From: Prunus persica
Taxonomy: Eukaryota > Streptophyta > Magnoliopsida > Rosales > Rosaceae
Reading direction: 5' to 3'
Assembly (NCBI RefSeq): GCF_000346465.2
Contig: NC_034011.1
Span: forward strand, 18,574,676-18,638,675
Length of the DNA stretch: 64,000 bases
A program made the translations under genes and the position numbers. Below, piece after piece: positions 34,196 through 45,548 of this stretch. The notes below the pieces were generated by a model. That model worked only from the letters and a program-made list of their open reading frames with translations. It made no database searches and was not told the DNA's origin. How positions within the stretch are numbered: position 1 is the first letter of the stretch; each line of letters starts with the position of its first letter.

Positions 34196-34960
34196 TTTTT
34201 GTTTTTGTTTTTGTTTTAGGTTTTTTTTTAATAACATAATTGATATCTACATTGTATTTTTGTTGCAGTTTCTGTTTTTATTTGCAGTTTTTGTGTGAAT
34301 AAGTGTTGCAGTTTCTATTCCATATTTCTATTTTAGAATAATTTTTGCAAGTCTATGGGAATATTACAACTGTTCATCGACTTAAATGTGCTTTGAACTT
34401 AGTTTTAGTACTTTAATCATGGCTTTGCCTCTTGGTTTCTATGCAAATATGAGCAGATGTTTTGTCATAAAATGCACTGCAATTTCCGTTTGTTGCAATT
34501 TTTGATAAGAAACTGCAGTGCTATTAGGGTTTAGGGTTTCCGTTTTCTTATATGTGTTTTGAACTTAGTTTTAGTACTTTGATCATGGCTTTGCCTTTTG
34601 GTTTCTTTTCACTTTTGGGCATATTTTTTTCATAAACTGCACTGAAGTTTCTGTTTGTTGCATTTTTTTATCAGAAACTGCAATGCAGTTTCCTGTTCCA
34701 TATTTCAATTTTAGAATAATTTTTCCAAGTCTATGGGAATGCTAGAACTACTCATCGACTTAAATGTGTTTTGAACTTAGTTTTAGTACTTTGATCATGG
34801 ATTTGCTTTTTGGTTTCTTTGCAAATTTGAGCAAATGTTGCCATAAACTGCGTTGCAGTTTCAGTTTGTTGCAGTTTCCGTTTGTTGTAGTTTTTGATCA
34901 GACACTTCAATGCAATTTCCTGTTCCATTTTCGTTTGTTGCATCTTGTTATAATATTATA
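34196..34960 (+). repeat. Second imperfect tandem repeat with GCAATGCAGTTTC words
   Basis: A block with TTTGAACTTAGTTTTAGTAC then ATCATGGCTTTGCC-type sequence recurs at about 34389, 34558 and 34769. It is interleaved with many TGCAGTTTC and GTTTGTTGCA words that echo the adjacent repeat. Confidence 0.75.
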
Positions 34961-35342
34961 TGACAGTAGAGATATATAGCAAAATTTTTTCTCAGATTAG
35001 GTTGACCACATCATTGTTGTAATCAACAACCTCATCTTCCTCTTCTTCTTCTCCAACTTCTTTTTTTGCTTTCCCTTTGTTTGTTTTCTTCTTTTGTTTT
35101 GTGTTGGCCTTTTCTTTCTTTGGTTTGTTTGCCACAACAATTTTCTTGTGTAATTCTTCTTCTACGAGGCCTTTTGATGGTTTTGTTTGTGTGTTTTGTT
35201 TGTAGTTTTGGTTTTTTTTTTTTTGGTTTTACTTTTTTTTACACAGTTTTTGCATGAATCTGTGTTGAAATAATTTAATTTTTTTTATTTTTTAATCGAT
35301 GATTGTTTATATAAATATTGTGTAATTGAATAAATATCACAA
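34961..35342. other. Low-complexity T-rich DNA, no gene
   Basis: TTTTGTTT- and TTCTTCTTCTT-rich stretch. No supported exon. Confidence 0.5.
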
Positions 35343-35440
35343 AAACGAGTTTGGTGTAGTGGTTTGTGAGTGAGGCTCCCTCATTTGAGGGCAAGGTTCG
35401 AGTCCCTATAATGACACAAATTCTTCTATTTTTTTAGGGT
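35343..35440 (+). mobile_element. tRNA-derived SINE-like element
   Basis: A-box-like TGGTGTAGTGGTTTG (35352-35366) and a clear B box GGTTCGAGTCC (35395-35405), followed by a T-rich tail. The spacing fits a tRNA-type promoter. There is no cloverleaf with a closed acceptor stem, so it is not called a tRNA gene. Confidence 0.6.
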
Positions 35441-35454
35441 GAATAAAGGGCAAT

Positions 35455-35745
35455 GGAGTTAGTCCCCGGTTGGTCGGAGATGGGTGGCGGTGGTTGGCCA
35501 ATGATGGGCGATGGCGGTAGGTGGCGGCGGCTCGTCGGCGGTGGTGGCAGCAGGCCGGAAGGGGGTTGACCGGCGGCGGAAGTGGTGGTTGGCCGGAAGG
35601 AGGTTGGCTGAAGGCAGGTGGTGGTGGTTGACCGGCGACGGCGGCAGCTAGCCGGAAGGAGGTTGTCTGGCGGTAGGTGGTGGTGGTTGGCCGGCGACGG
35701 CGGCGGTGGTAGCTGACCGGAAGGGAGATTGCCGGAGGTAGACAT
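35455..35745. repeat. GC-rich minisatellite (about 60-bp unit)
   Basis: Repeated GCCGGAAGGAGGTTG, GGTGGTGGTTG and CCGGCGACGGCGGC blocks, about four to five degenerate units. It is markedly GC-rich against its AT-rich surroundings. The minus-strand Pro-rich open frame (35434-35745) arises from the repeat. Confidence 0.75.
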
Positions 35746-36371
35746 GTGGCATAGTGTGCTTGTTTTTAAAGGAGTGGCATTGTGTGTAATTTTGATGTTT
35801 TTTAATTACATTATTGTAAAATTAATAAGTAAATTTAGGTTTTACCCATAAAAAAACTTTCACTTTTGGAAAAAGCCAAAGCTTTTTCAAAAAAGACAGA
35901 ATAACCTCTCAACTTTCAAACCAAAGACATGCAAATATAAAGGATTTCTTAGGAAATTAAAAAATAAATAAGGGTAATTTTGTCCATTTTTGCTTATTTT
36001 AAAAATTTTCTCTCTCCTTTGGGTTTTTCCAAAGTCTCCCAAATTAATACTACTTTTTGATCTTTGGCCTTATGCTAATTAGGTGAAATTGTATTCCTAT
36101 CTTCCAAATTAGTAAACTATATAGTGTCTTAAAATGAAAGCTCCCAAACATAAATAGGCAGTTCCAAGATTATAGGGATTGATTGAGATACTGAATCAAT
36201 CACACATGAATGGCTACAGACTACCGTGACTTGTGGGAAGTGTCTTGCATATTCATTGGGTAATGAGTAGGATGCTCCTCACTTCTAATTCCATTCTGCT
36301 GTTGTAAAAATTTGTTTTTTTTTTTGTAGTGTTTATTTATTTATTTTATAGCAATTTAGCACTCATTTTTC
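35746..36371. other. Intergenic DNA, no gene seen
   Basis: AT-rich; nothing recognised. Confidence 0.5.
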
Positions 36372-37080
36372 CTACACTAAATACAAGCAAAAGCCACCCG
36401 AGGAATATCTGGAATCCGAATTCCCTGCATAGGTTTGCAATCTATAAAATTTGTTCTTTGCGGTAAAATCCAGTGTATACTTAGCTTGTGTTAAATGCAA
36501 ACTTGAACCAGAGTAATTAGCCTCAATTCCCAGGAAATAATGTAGTTGTCCCAAATCTTTCATTGAAAACAAAAGACTCAATTTTTCAATTACGGGCGTG
36601 ACATGAACATAACAATTTCCAATGACAAGGATATCATCCACATAAATTACTAAGATAAGAAGAACATCCTTATGCATGTAAACAAATAGAGAATAATCGC
36701 ACCAGGACTGAGTAAAACCAAGCTCTAGTAGATAATGAGTAAACCTTTGAAATCAAGCCCGTGGAGCTTGTTTCAAGCCATAGAGAGACCTCTTCAACTT
36801 ACACACATAATGAGGATGTTGGGGATCAATAAACACCTGTGGTTGACGCATGCATACTTCTTCAGTCAAACGCATGCAAAAAATCATTTTGTACGTCAAC
36901 TTGTTGAACTACCCAGCCTTGAGAAACAGCTAGACTGAGCACCACCTGATTCGTCATGTACTTTACAACTAGATTGAAGGTCTCGTTGTAATCAAACCCT
37001 TTTTGCTGGTGAAAGCCATTTTCCACAAGCTAAGCTTTATACCACTTGACCGATCCATCAACCTTGCATATTGGTACCTC
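36372..37080 (-). pseudogene. Ty1-copia reverse transcriptase fragment, second copy
   Basis: On the minus strand it reads ILVIYVDDILVIGN (the YVDD active-site region, near 36620-36665), then LLFSMKDLGQLHYFLGIEA and LHLTQAKYTLDF. Upstream, 36730-37080 holds shifted copies of the [13 protein letters not shown] and KWYKAQL-type regions. It closely resembles 13840-14250 in wording. Stops and shifts mean it is dead, and both ends are truncated. Confidence 0.85.
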
Positions 37081-37427
37081 TATTAGATGGTTTGAGTAAC
37101 CACCAAATTTTGTTGTTGACTTTTTATTTGAGGATTGTAACAAGTAGTTTTTACTCAATCAGATGTAAGGTTCCTACTCCCACTTGCAGTTGAGTGGATA
37201 AACCGCTTCATTTACCATTGGTGTAGAGACACTTGCTTAATACCTAACAACATATATAGCCCAATTTTTGTACTAGTTACTCACTGTTTTCCTTGAATAA
37301 TATACTATCTCTTTCTCTATAAAAATAATTATTATAAAAAATTTAAAAAAAAAAAAAAGACTACTAGAATTCCTTTAGTTGACCACATTATGTGACAGCT
37401 TATGTGGTAGTGCCATGTCAATGAGGA

Positions 37428-37640
37428 TTTATCGTCGGCAATGTTGGAGGGGGTCGCCGCCAAGGGGGTAGGATCAGGTGGCTAGGTGGGGACCTTTGGT
37501 GGCTGTTGAGTTTTTGTTTTTGGTTTTTAAAATAATTAGTTTTAGTTTTAGTTTATAAAAAATAAAATTTAAAATTTAAAAAAAACAAAACAAAAAAAAC
37601 AAGTTAACACTTGTTAGTTGGTGGGGGAGGCAAAGTCCTT
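37428..37640 (+). repeat. Dispersed repeat, left copy of an inverted pair
   Basis: Shares GGGGTAGGATC, GGTGGCTAGGTGGGGA, TTAAAATAATTAGTTTTAGT and AACACTTGTT-GGTGGGG-GGCAAAGTCC blocks with the reverse complement of 40855-41033. The two lie about 3.2 kb apart in opposite orientation. Confidence 0.75.
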
Positions 37641-37889
37641 ATAAGTCATTTTACAAAGGGGTAAATTTTGAAGATAAGGTAAGTAAAAAAATAGAACAGG
37701 TGGGTGCAAATAGCAGCACTCTTATTTAAACAACTTTATATTTTATTTTATTCATTGATATTACCTTGGATTTGTTGAGGCCCAAAATATCCAAGGCTAG
37801 ACCCAAATATATTCTCCACCTAATGCGATACCTTACTGAGGAGAAACCCGATTTTGGCCATACACGCTCGCACGAGTCACTATCCACGT

Positions 37890-38481
37890 TAGGGGTGGGC
37901 ACTCAAACCGGCGAACCGGAAATCCAAACCAAACCGCACCGAACCAAACCGGAAAAAAATCGAGTTGACCAAAAAGTCAAAAACCGGTCAAAAACCGAAC
38001 CGGATCGGTTTGGACCGGTTCCGGATCCGGTTCCATGTCTTCAAAAACTGAACCGGGCCGAACCGAACCGGTGAAACTAAAAAAATATATAATTTCAATA
38101 TATATATTTATATTTAATGCTATATTTTTAATTTCACTAAAAAAAACATAATATTTATCCAAGTTCAATGTCAAAATATCTCTATTTTCTCACTTTAATA
38201 TTTATTTTTTTATATGAAATTGAATAATTTGTTATTTTTCAAGTAAAAAAATAATATTTCAGTTGAGAATTGTATTAAAAAGTAATTTAAAAAAATAATT
38301 TTTATAATTCGGTTCAAAACCGAACCGGAACCGGAACCGGACCGAAACCGGTTCAAACCGAACCGGATAGTTTTTGAAATTTTTTTTATTAAAACCGAAC
38401 CGAACCAAACCGGATGAATAGTATTGGATCGGTTCTAATTTGAGGCAAAAACCGGTCCAAACCGAACCGTGCCCACCCCTA
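37890..38481. mobile_element. hAT-type MITE with perfect 8-bp target duplication
   Basis: Ends are TAGGGGTGGGCA and its complement (TGCCCACCCCTA). It is flanked on both sides by ATCCACGT (37882-37889 and 38482-38489), the 8-bp duplication expected of hAT elements. The interior is AT-rich with arms full of ACCGAACCGG/CCGGTTCGG words that make the two halves partly complementary. No coding capacity. Confidence 0.92.
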
Positions 38482-38984
38482 ATCCACGTGCCACGCCAAG
38501 CAAATATGTAACTTGTCACACTAAGAATTGTAGCAAGTCTATAAAATACACCGGCTCTATGAACCCATGCTAATTATCTCGTCAAGCGTCGTTTTGACTG
38601 ACCATAGCCCTTTACAAAATGATAAAATTCGAGCACGAGCACGCCAATCAACATGCAATGCCAAGCGAAAAACCCTTGTTTTGCACCTAGCCACGCTACA
38701 AGCTTAAGTGGGCCTAAGCCAAGCAAATGCTTGGGGCTTGCTGAGTGAGTTGTGGTATGGATGATTACGAGCATTCACGAGACCCATTAATGAGCCAAGA
38801 AGTTGAAGTTTTGGGCTGCTTGAGAGCCCCAAAACTCGAGCCCATTTCTTGAGCCCAAATATGTGGGTAAGCATGAAAGAGAGAAAAGATAGCCCATCAC
38901 CTTAGAAAATTGGCCCATCATCTTATTAAATTAGCCTATCACCTTAAAAGTGGTCCAAACAACTTAGAAAATATTTTAGGAAAG

Positions 38985-39137
38985 TCTCCAACACATGGCC
39001 AAAGACAAACCCAAGACAGGCCATCTAAAAAACTAAAGGATACTTGCATGTGCAGGCTGCTGGGAGTCTCCAGCACATTACCAAAGACAAACCATCTAAA
39101 AAACCAAAAGATACTTGCGTGCCCAGGCTGCTGGGAG
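38985..39137 (+). repeat. Direct repeat, two units of about 75 bp
   Basis: GTCTCCA(A/G)CACAT, CCAAAGACAAACC, CCATCTAAAAAAC and AGGCTGCTGGGAG occur twice in the same order (about 38985-39065 and 39065-39137). Confidence 0.8.
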
Positions 39138-40170
39138 CAAAACACCCTTCAGACCAACACCATTACCCACTTCTTTCTCCTACCAGCTCTTGCCATAAAA
39201 TAAGGGAGGAAAGAAGGAGAGAGTGTAGCCAAAAATAGGGGATTGCCATAGGGACAGTTGCGGGAAGGCTCGAGAGCTTCTAAAAATCTTGTCTCTATGT
39301 GTTTAGACTAGGGAGGATTTCACAAAATGAGGATGAATCAAAGGAAGAGAAGAGGAATGGAGGGGGAGACTTGGCAGATTTGGGAAGAACTAGCTAGGGT
39401 TCCTTGAGAGCTTCCAGCGCCTATAAAAAGAGGCATTTCCTACCTATCAACACACCACATCCAGAGAGAGCAAGCATCCCCTCTCACTACTGGAACCCTT
39501 CAATTTCGAGCCCTATTCTCCCCTTTCATCCCCTTTTCTCTTCTGGAAAACCACCCCAAAAGCCTGACAAAGCTTTCGTCAAGCTGCCGGATATTTGCTC
39601 AAACCACCCATTCTTCCATCCTCATCTTCCTTTCTCTTTCCTCAACAAATCCTCCCAAAATTCCATCTTCCCTTACTTTGAACCTCTGTTTCTCATAGGA
39701 AATCCAAGCCTTATCTCCCTAATACTAAACTCATGAATGCTAAACTTTCATGCCACAAGCTTCTCAAGTCAAGCCTAAATATTTATCTGTAAGCAACTGT
39801 TGGTTTTGTTGGTGAAGTAAACAAAGGTGTTTCCTAAGGCTCCATGAACTTTTCGAAACACTCTTGTGGCTTGATTCTTGAACTCAGATACAGGAGCAAG
39901 TCCACCCATTTGCTCTTTACAGCAGTGCAGGTCCATCTGCAACTGAAGGAACAAAAAAGCCCCTAGGATTATCATTTACAAACCCACTAATCACTGAAAG
40001 GCAAATTAGCCTACTATCTTATAAATCCGCTAGGTGGCCAACCAATAGCTACATTAAAAGGCTAATAGCCTATAGTTCTACACCAAGCAGTGTACTTCTC
40101 TCCATTCTAATAAAATCACTTTGTTACGAAAACCACTCTTCTATTGTTATCGTAGTGTCCATTCCATCAC

Positions 40171-40854
40171 ATGCTTTCCCTAACATCATAGCTTGGCCAC
40201 GTATTTTCTAATTGTTTGTTTTCCCCACATGTTCTCAGCCATCAAACAATATAAATTCAAGATATGCAATCAAAAGTATCAAAAATGAATAGAAACTACA
40301 GATTAGATCGATATATTTTCTGCACTTCATTTCTCAACCACCAAACTACAAATTCGAGATCTTGAAGCAAAATGAACAAAATGGACAAAAGACAAAATGA
40401 AAATCTTGTACGCTAATAACATGAGAAGAATGCTGCTACTTCCAACCACATATCCTATTTTTTAACCCTTCTTTCTTTTCTGAATACAATATATTTCTAT
40501 CTTTAATATACATTTAAAATCCGGAAGCTCTACTTTAATTTCAATTTTTTTTTTTGCCCAGGGTTGCAGAATCTGTTATTGTAAAATGTGATGGACATTT
40601 GGTAGAAATCTCTACATAGTAATAGAGTTCTCCAGAATAATTTAGAATCCCAAAATGCTATAATATAGCTATCAAATATCTAAGATAATTGTAGTAGAAT
40701 CTAGAAGAAGGTAGCTACTGTACTAAATGACAAGGTTGGTGGACTATTCCCGCTAAACAAATAGCCACTACACAAGAATGCTCTAGAGCAAGCAAGCATG
40801 TGGCTGATAATATTTGATAAAGCCCTTTAATTTTAAAGAAAAATTTACCATTTC
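40171..40854. other. Intergenic DNA, no gene seen
   Basis: AT-rich; nothing recognised. Confidence 0.5.
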
Positions 40855-41033
40855 TAAGGACTTTGCCTCCCCACCAACAAACAAGTGTTAACTTTTAATA
40901 AATTTATATAAAAAAACTAAAACTAATTATTTTAAAAACAAAAAACAAAAACCCAACAGCCACAAAAGCTCCCCACCTAGCCACCCGCCCGATCCTACCC
41001 CGCCGGCGGAGACCTCCTCCCCCGTGCCGCCAA
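40855..41033 (-). repeat. Dispersed repeat, right copy of the inverted pair
   Basis: Reverse-complement match to 37428-37640 (see that entry). Either two separate insertions or the arms of one element. Confidence 0.75.
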
Positions 41034-41049
41034 TAAATACTCCTTTCCT

Positions 41050-41106
41050 CTTTATTTCTCTCTCTCTCTCTCTCTCTATCTCTTTTGTCTCTCTCTCTCT
41101 GTCTCT
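41050..41106. repeat. CT microsatellite
   Basis: (TC)n with two interruptions. Confidence 0.95.
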
Positions 41107-42009
41107 ATGTGCCGATCCAGATCTGGATCCCAAGATCTATGTGTAAATGATGAGTAACAACAACAGCAACTGATGGTCCAAACAACTATCACAAGAGATC
41201 ATGTAATTGATTCTACAACGATGAGATTGACTACGAGACAGACTATGTTGTTGGGGTTTTGACGAAGAGCAAGATGGGTGTTATTCTTGCCGACGGCTTG
41301 AAGATGAGATTGATTATGTTGTTGGGGTTTTGAGTTTGGGGAAGAAAGTGGTAAGAGTGGGAAAAGAAAAGAAATTGACTACGCTGTTCTCATGGACCAT
41401 GGTCCATCTGTAAATTGTTCATTGTTAGTTAGCTTTATGAGGTAGTTTAAATCAAGCTGTGATTCGCAGCTTCTAAAGTTTATTGGGATAAATTATAGCT
41501 TTCCAACTATGGCCTTTGCAATGATTGATCTCATGCCAGCTTTTACCTTCATTCATGCTGTCATCACTGGGTAAATACTAAATATACAATTACTGTCCCA
41601 AATTGATGAATATATTTTCTTTTTTTATGATAAATATGTTTTGGTTTTTAGGATGGAAATTCTAGATTTGAGAATTACCAGTAGACATGCGAACAGTGGT
41701 GTCAATCTCAGGGGCAAAGTGCTTCCGGCGAGCAGAGGGAGGTTGCTGTCGGCAGGGTTGGGGTGGCTGACCAGGTTGGGTGGGTAGGGGAGCTTGGTTG
41801 AATTAATTTAACAGTGGGGGACAGTTAAAAGGGTATTTTAAGAATAATAGTGGATTGAAAGATATAATTGTGTTTTTTTAAATTTATATAAGAGTGTGTA
41901 TTTAGGGATAGTTTGGAAAGATAGTGGGATTTTCTTAGAAATTGTGAAAATTTGAATTAGAAATTGGGGTGAACAAAGAGAAGTGTTGGGTTTAAATAGA
42001 AAAACTCTC
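41107..42009. other. Intergenic DNA, no gene supported
   Basis: Contains a short repeated phrase (GTTGTTGGGGTTTTGA at about 41247 and 41319) but no coherent exon. Confidence 0.45.
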
Positions 42010-42371
42010 TGTTTGGTTCACATAACAAATTTGAGAGGAAATTATTTCCCATATTATTTTTCAAGGGATGGGAAATAAAAAGTTCCTTTTTCACGTTTGG
42101 TAATACTGGGAAAGTAGATATCACTTTATTTCATTTTTCATGTTTGTTTTGAATAAGAATGAAAAACGAAGTTTGTATAAATTTAATATTTGCTTATTTT
42201 TCCAAACTTTCCTATGATGGGAGAAAATAAAACTCAAGTTGTGAGGATGGCTTCACTTTCTCTCATACTTTCTCATGGGTCAGGTAACGATTTCCCATAC
42301 TTGGATTTACTAAACATGGGAAAACAATTGATTTTCCATCTCCAAATCTCTTTTTTCATGAACCAAATAGG
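42010..42371. mobile_element. Candidate MITE with CTGTTTGGTTCA ends
   Basis: Left end CTGTTTGGTTCA; the right end reads inward CCTATTTGGTTCATG. The interior is A/T-rich with GGGAAA and TTTCCC words, so the halves are partly complementary. No clear target duplication. Confidence 0.5.
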
Positions 42372-43058
42372 ATAGATAAAATGAATAAGAAAATAAGACA
42401 ATATGGTGAAAATAGTATCACTATATTAGAAAAGACTTTGACCAATGTGGACGAGTAGGTATTTCCACATAAAAAGGGCGTTGGCTTCATCCTTGCGTTT
42501 ACCTTATCTTTTCACACTCATCCTGCAACGACAACTCCATCGAACCTCTCGATTCATCCTGGTGAGTTTCTCCTTCAAATTGCCTACAAATGTTAATACT
42601 TAAAATGTGTGTGTGTGTTTAAGAAACATGTATCTTTCTCTTTCCTTTGTCAGTTACCAATGACATATACAGCACTGTGCAAGTTATCAATCTTCCTATC
42701 TTTTTATCAGTGAAATCTAAAAAAATTCAAGTAGATCTTGGTCTCTTATGCAGGAATTACAAATGTCCGTCGTCTATGCATATACTAAAATAACGAATTT
42801 GGGTTTCTTTTTGTCATTTTACCAATTTGAAGGAGCCAAGCTTTTCCCTTAAGTATTATTTGTTAATCTATTCTACATGTATAAATCTCTAAGTTGTAGG
42901 AATACCTTAGTTAAATAAAGAGTGCAACTCCTCCGTGCATAAATCAGATATTCTTTATACATGGTTCCACTCTTGGTACTTTAATTCATTGACATTTTTT
43001 ATTATAAACAATTTGCTGATTTTTTCTTATTAATAAAAGCAGAGCGCGTTTGCAAGCC

Positions 43059-44359
43059 ATGGAAGAAACGGAAGAGACGATCATGATGTCAGACAGCTAT
43101 GCGGACGGTTTTTTACTATTCTTGTCAAGAAAACTTGACTGCGCATCACCATTACCATCTCGTAGTTCCATATACAGAGTCCCAGAAACACTACGAAGGT
43201 ACAATGAAATGGCCCCAAATCTGGTTTCAATTGGGCCATTTCACCATGGAAGACCGCGTTTGCAAGCCATGGAAGAAATGAAAATGTGGTATTTGAAATG
43301 CCTTCTTCGTAAACTAACTCCAGACAACGGTTTGGCGTACCTTATCAATATAATTAAAAATCAAGAAATTTTTTGTCGTGATTGCTATGAAGAAAGGGTT
43401 CCTCTGGGTAGTGATGAATTTGTAGAAATGATGCTTGTTGATGGCTGCTTTATTATTGAACTTCTCCGCAAACAGGTCCACCTTTCTCCCGTGGAAGATG
43501 ATGATGCTATTTTCAGGACGCCAAGGATGTTGTCGACAATTACAAATGATTTGTTGCTAGTTGAAAACCAACTCCCTTGGAGGGTTCTTGACTGCTTATT
43601 CGAGGTCACAAGGGTAGATGATGATGACCATGGGAATCCATCTCTACGTGAACTTGCTTGCCACGTCTTTCAGAACCCCGCATTTCAACAGTCATTTGAA
43701 AGTATATCGTCTCTAAACTGCGAAAAAGAATTCGAAAGTAGCCATTTACTCGAGACTGTAAGAAATTTTGTGGTTCAACCATGGGTGGAAGATTGGGAGG
43801 ATATGGAATATCGAACTCCGATTCCTTCCGTGTCAGAGCTTCTAGAAATAGGAGTCAAATTTGTGGCTGCCTCATCCAATGGTCAGCTCCACATTACCTT
43901 TAGAAATGGAGTGATGGAGATTCCACCAATAATAATTCGAGAGGATACAGAAAGTTTCATCAGAAACCTCATAGCCTACGAACAATGTTTACAGAAGCCC
44001 GAGCAGTGTCAGGTGACCTCTTATGCCATCCTGTTCAGCCAACTTATTGAGTCTGTACAAGATGTGGACTTTCTGATTCAGAGAAAATTATAACTACAGA
44101 GTTGAGCAAGGTGAGCACAGCCTCTTTCTTCAAAAGGCTTTCCAAAGGCACTGAAGCCGTGTTCTTCTTTTACAGTAACCTCGCAAAGGCAGTAGATGTA
44201 TATATTAAGCGTCGCTGGCTAAAGACTTGGCTAATAAGGGTCAAGCGGAATTATTTATACAATCCGTCATCATTCTGGTCTGTTTCTAATGGAGTGGCCG
44301 TTATTCTCATCCTTACCTTAACGCAGACCATATATACTGTTCTCTCCTACTACAAGTAG
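43059..44359 (+). CDS. DUF247 (UPF0481) protein, copy 2; C-terminus in another frame
   Basis: The ATG at 43059 opens MEETEETIMMSD and an open frame of 344 codons to TAA at 44093. It carries the family blocks YRVPETLRRYNEMAPNLVSI, GPFHHG, DGCFIIELLRK, LVENQLPWRVLDCLFEV and MEIPPIIIRED. The usual family C-terminus, with KRRW and a final membrane segment (SNGVAVILILTLTQTIYTVL), follows at 44102-44359 but in a different frame. The main protein therefore ends before the anchor unless a one-base difference is bypassed. Copy 1 has the same break, so it predates the duplication. Unlike copy 1, the N-terminal part is uninterrupted. It may be a truncated but expressed protein, or an old pseudogene. DUF247 proteins are normally single-pass plasma-membrane proteins. 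Confidence 0.8.
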
Positions 44360-44825
44360 CCAACCCTACCACCGGAACCTATTCTCCTTTTGCTTTTTCT
44401 TTCGTTTTTTTTGTTTGTTTTTGTTTCCTTCAATGTCTCGCTTGCAAGTTTGGGAAATAATATGAACTGCGACTATTGTTTGTTTCAGCACATGTTTAGT
44501 TTTTGTATTTGTTTATGTTCCAAGTCAAAGCCAATGGTTTTCATTACAACTACAAGGCTTCGTTTATGTGAATAATTCGCTGTAATAAGTTTTTCATATT
44601 TTAATTGGTATTAGAACTTTCATGCCACGTCAGTTAATGGTTTTGTGGACGGAGTTTAAGAAAAATTGTAAAGTAGAGAGGGATTAAGTGAGAACTTTTG
44701 AATTCCAGGAGATAAATTGATATCAAAATTCCAATCCAAAGTGGAAAACACTAATTAAGCCCATACTTAAATAATTAAGTCCCTCTGCTCTTATCAAGTC
44801 ATCCCCTATTGATTCAAAGCTACTG
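44360..44825. other. Spacer between DUF247 copy 2 and the retroelement-like ORF
   Basis: Noncoding. Most of it is missing from copy 1, where the two genes are joined at a GCTG microhomology. Confidence 0.6.
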
Positions 44826-45548
44826 ATGTCTTCTTCTCCATATAATAAAGGTGAGGAGAAGCAGATTGCTGAAAATCCATTCCGTGAATATGTGAATATG
44901 TCTGTAGCAATCATTGAAATGAATGATCTAGATAAACACCCAAATTTTTTGGCGGAAAAATATTTAAGGGAAAATCCTCCTCCCTTGAATAAGCCTCATG
45001 TTTTCTTTGAAACTCTTGTAATTGAAACTAAGTCTATTAATATCGTTCATCGTCATAGAGGTGAAAATGCCAACACCATAGCATTCTCCAAAATCCAAAT
45101 TCTAAACGTCATTTCCTTGGAAGAATGGGGTCCTAGCCCTGAAAGGGCCAAAAGATTTATCCATCATGAAATTAGGCCATATTCATATAATTATTGGGAT
45201 TATAAAAAGGCATGAGAATATGTTTTATGTTTTCAAAATCAAAACTATTCTCATACTTGGTTTATCTAGTTTAAGCTTCGAGCTCTGAAAGAACTCCATA
45301 ATTGGTTCAAGAGCTTTTTTCTGATTTGGGGTCCTACTTTGGAATACATTCCTCCTGAAATTAAGGAATCTTTTCAAATGAAATTTTGTAAATGGAATAA
45401 AAACCATCCTGATCATATGACCTTATTCATGTGGTTCATGATAATGTATGAACTACCATGGATATTAAAATGGGAATATGTTATTTCGGAGGATGTTGAT
45501 GAGGAATGGACTTATATTCTAAATTTAGTCCGTGGCCTGGCCTCTTAA
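44826..45548 (+). pseudogene. Unclassified retroelement- or pararetrovirus-like ORF, copy 2 (interrupted)
   Basis: The ATG at 44826 (MSSSPYNKGEEKQIAENPF) opens 129 codons to TGA at 45213-45215. The same frame continues after a second stop (TAG near 45267) to TAA at 45546-45548. The stop positions differ from those of copy 1, so the two copies decayed independently after duplication. The Trp/Phe-rich second half resembles the Trp-rich segments of plant reverse-transcribing element polyproteins; the family is not certain, and no polymerase is nearby. Confidence 0.4.

Larger units (their letters stand above)
37773..40170 (+). repeat. Possible long LTR or LTR-derived repeat (with nested MITE)
   Basis: Opens TGTTGAGGCCCAAAATATCC, a start typical of plant Ty3-gypsy LTRs. 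It holds a TATA-type CCTATAAAAAGAGGC (39418-39432) followed by a transcribed-looking leader, and an AATAAAATCACTTTG poly(A)-type site near 40108. No matching partner LTR, target duplication or coding region was found, so ends and class are uncertain. Confidence 0.35.

Noticed and set aside
35343..35440. Possible tRNA gene
   Set aside because: A and B boxes are present, but I could not form an acceptor stem or full cloverleaf; a SINE fits better.
35434..35745. 103-codon Pro/His-rich minus-strand frame
   Set aside because: Comes from the GC-rich minisatellite.
39404..39736. 110-codon Ser/Pro/Phe-rich frame
   Set aside because: Lies just after a TATA-like site in a probable LTR leader; no homology recognised.
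37773..39970. GGATT found both before 37773 and near 39966 as a possible 5-bp LTR target duplication
   Set aside because: The right end would not finish in CA, and a 5-bp match in 2 kb can be chance.
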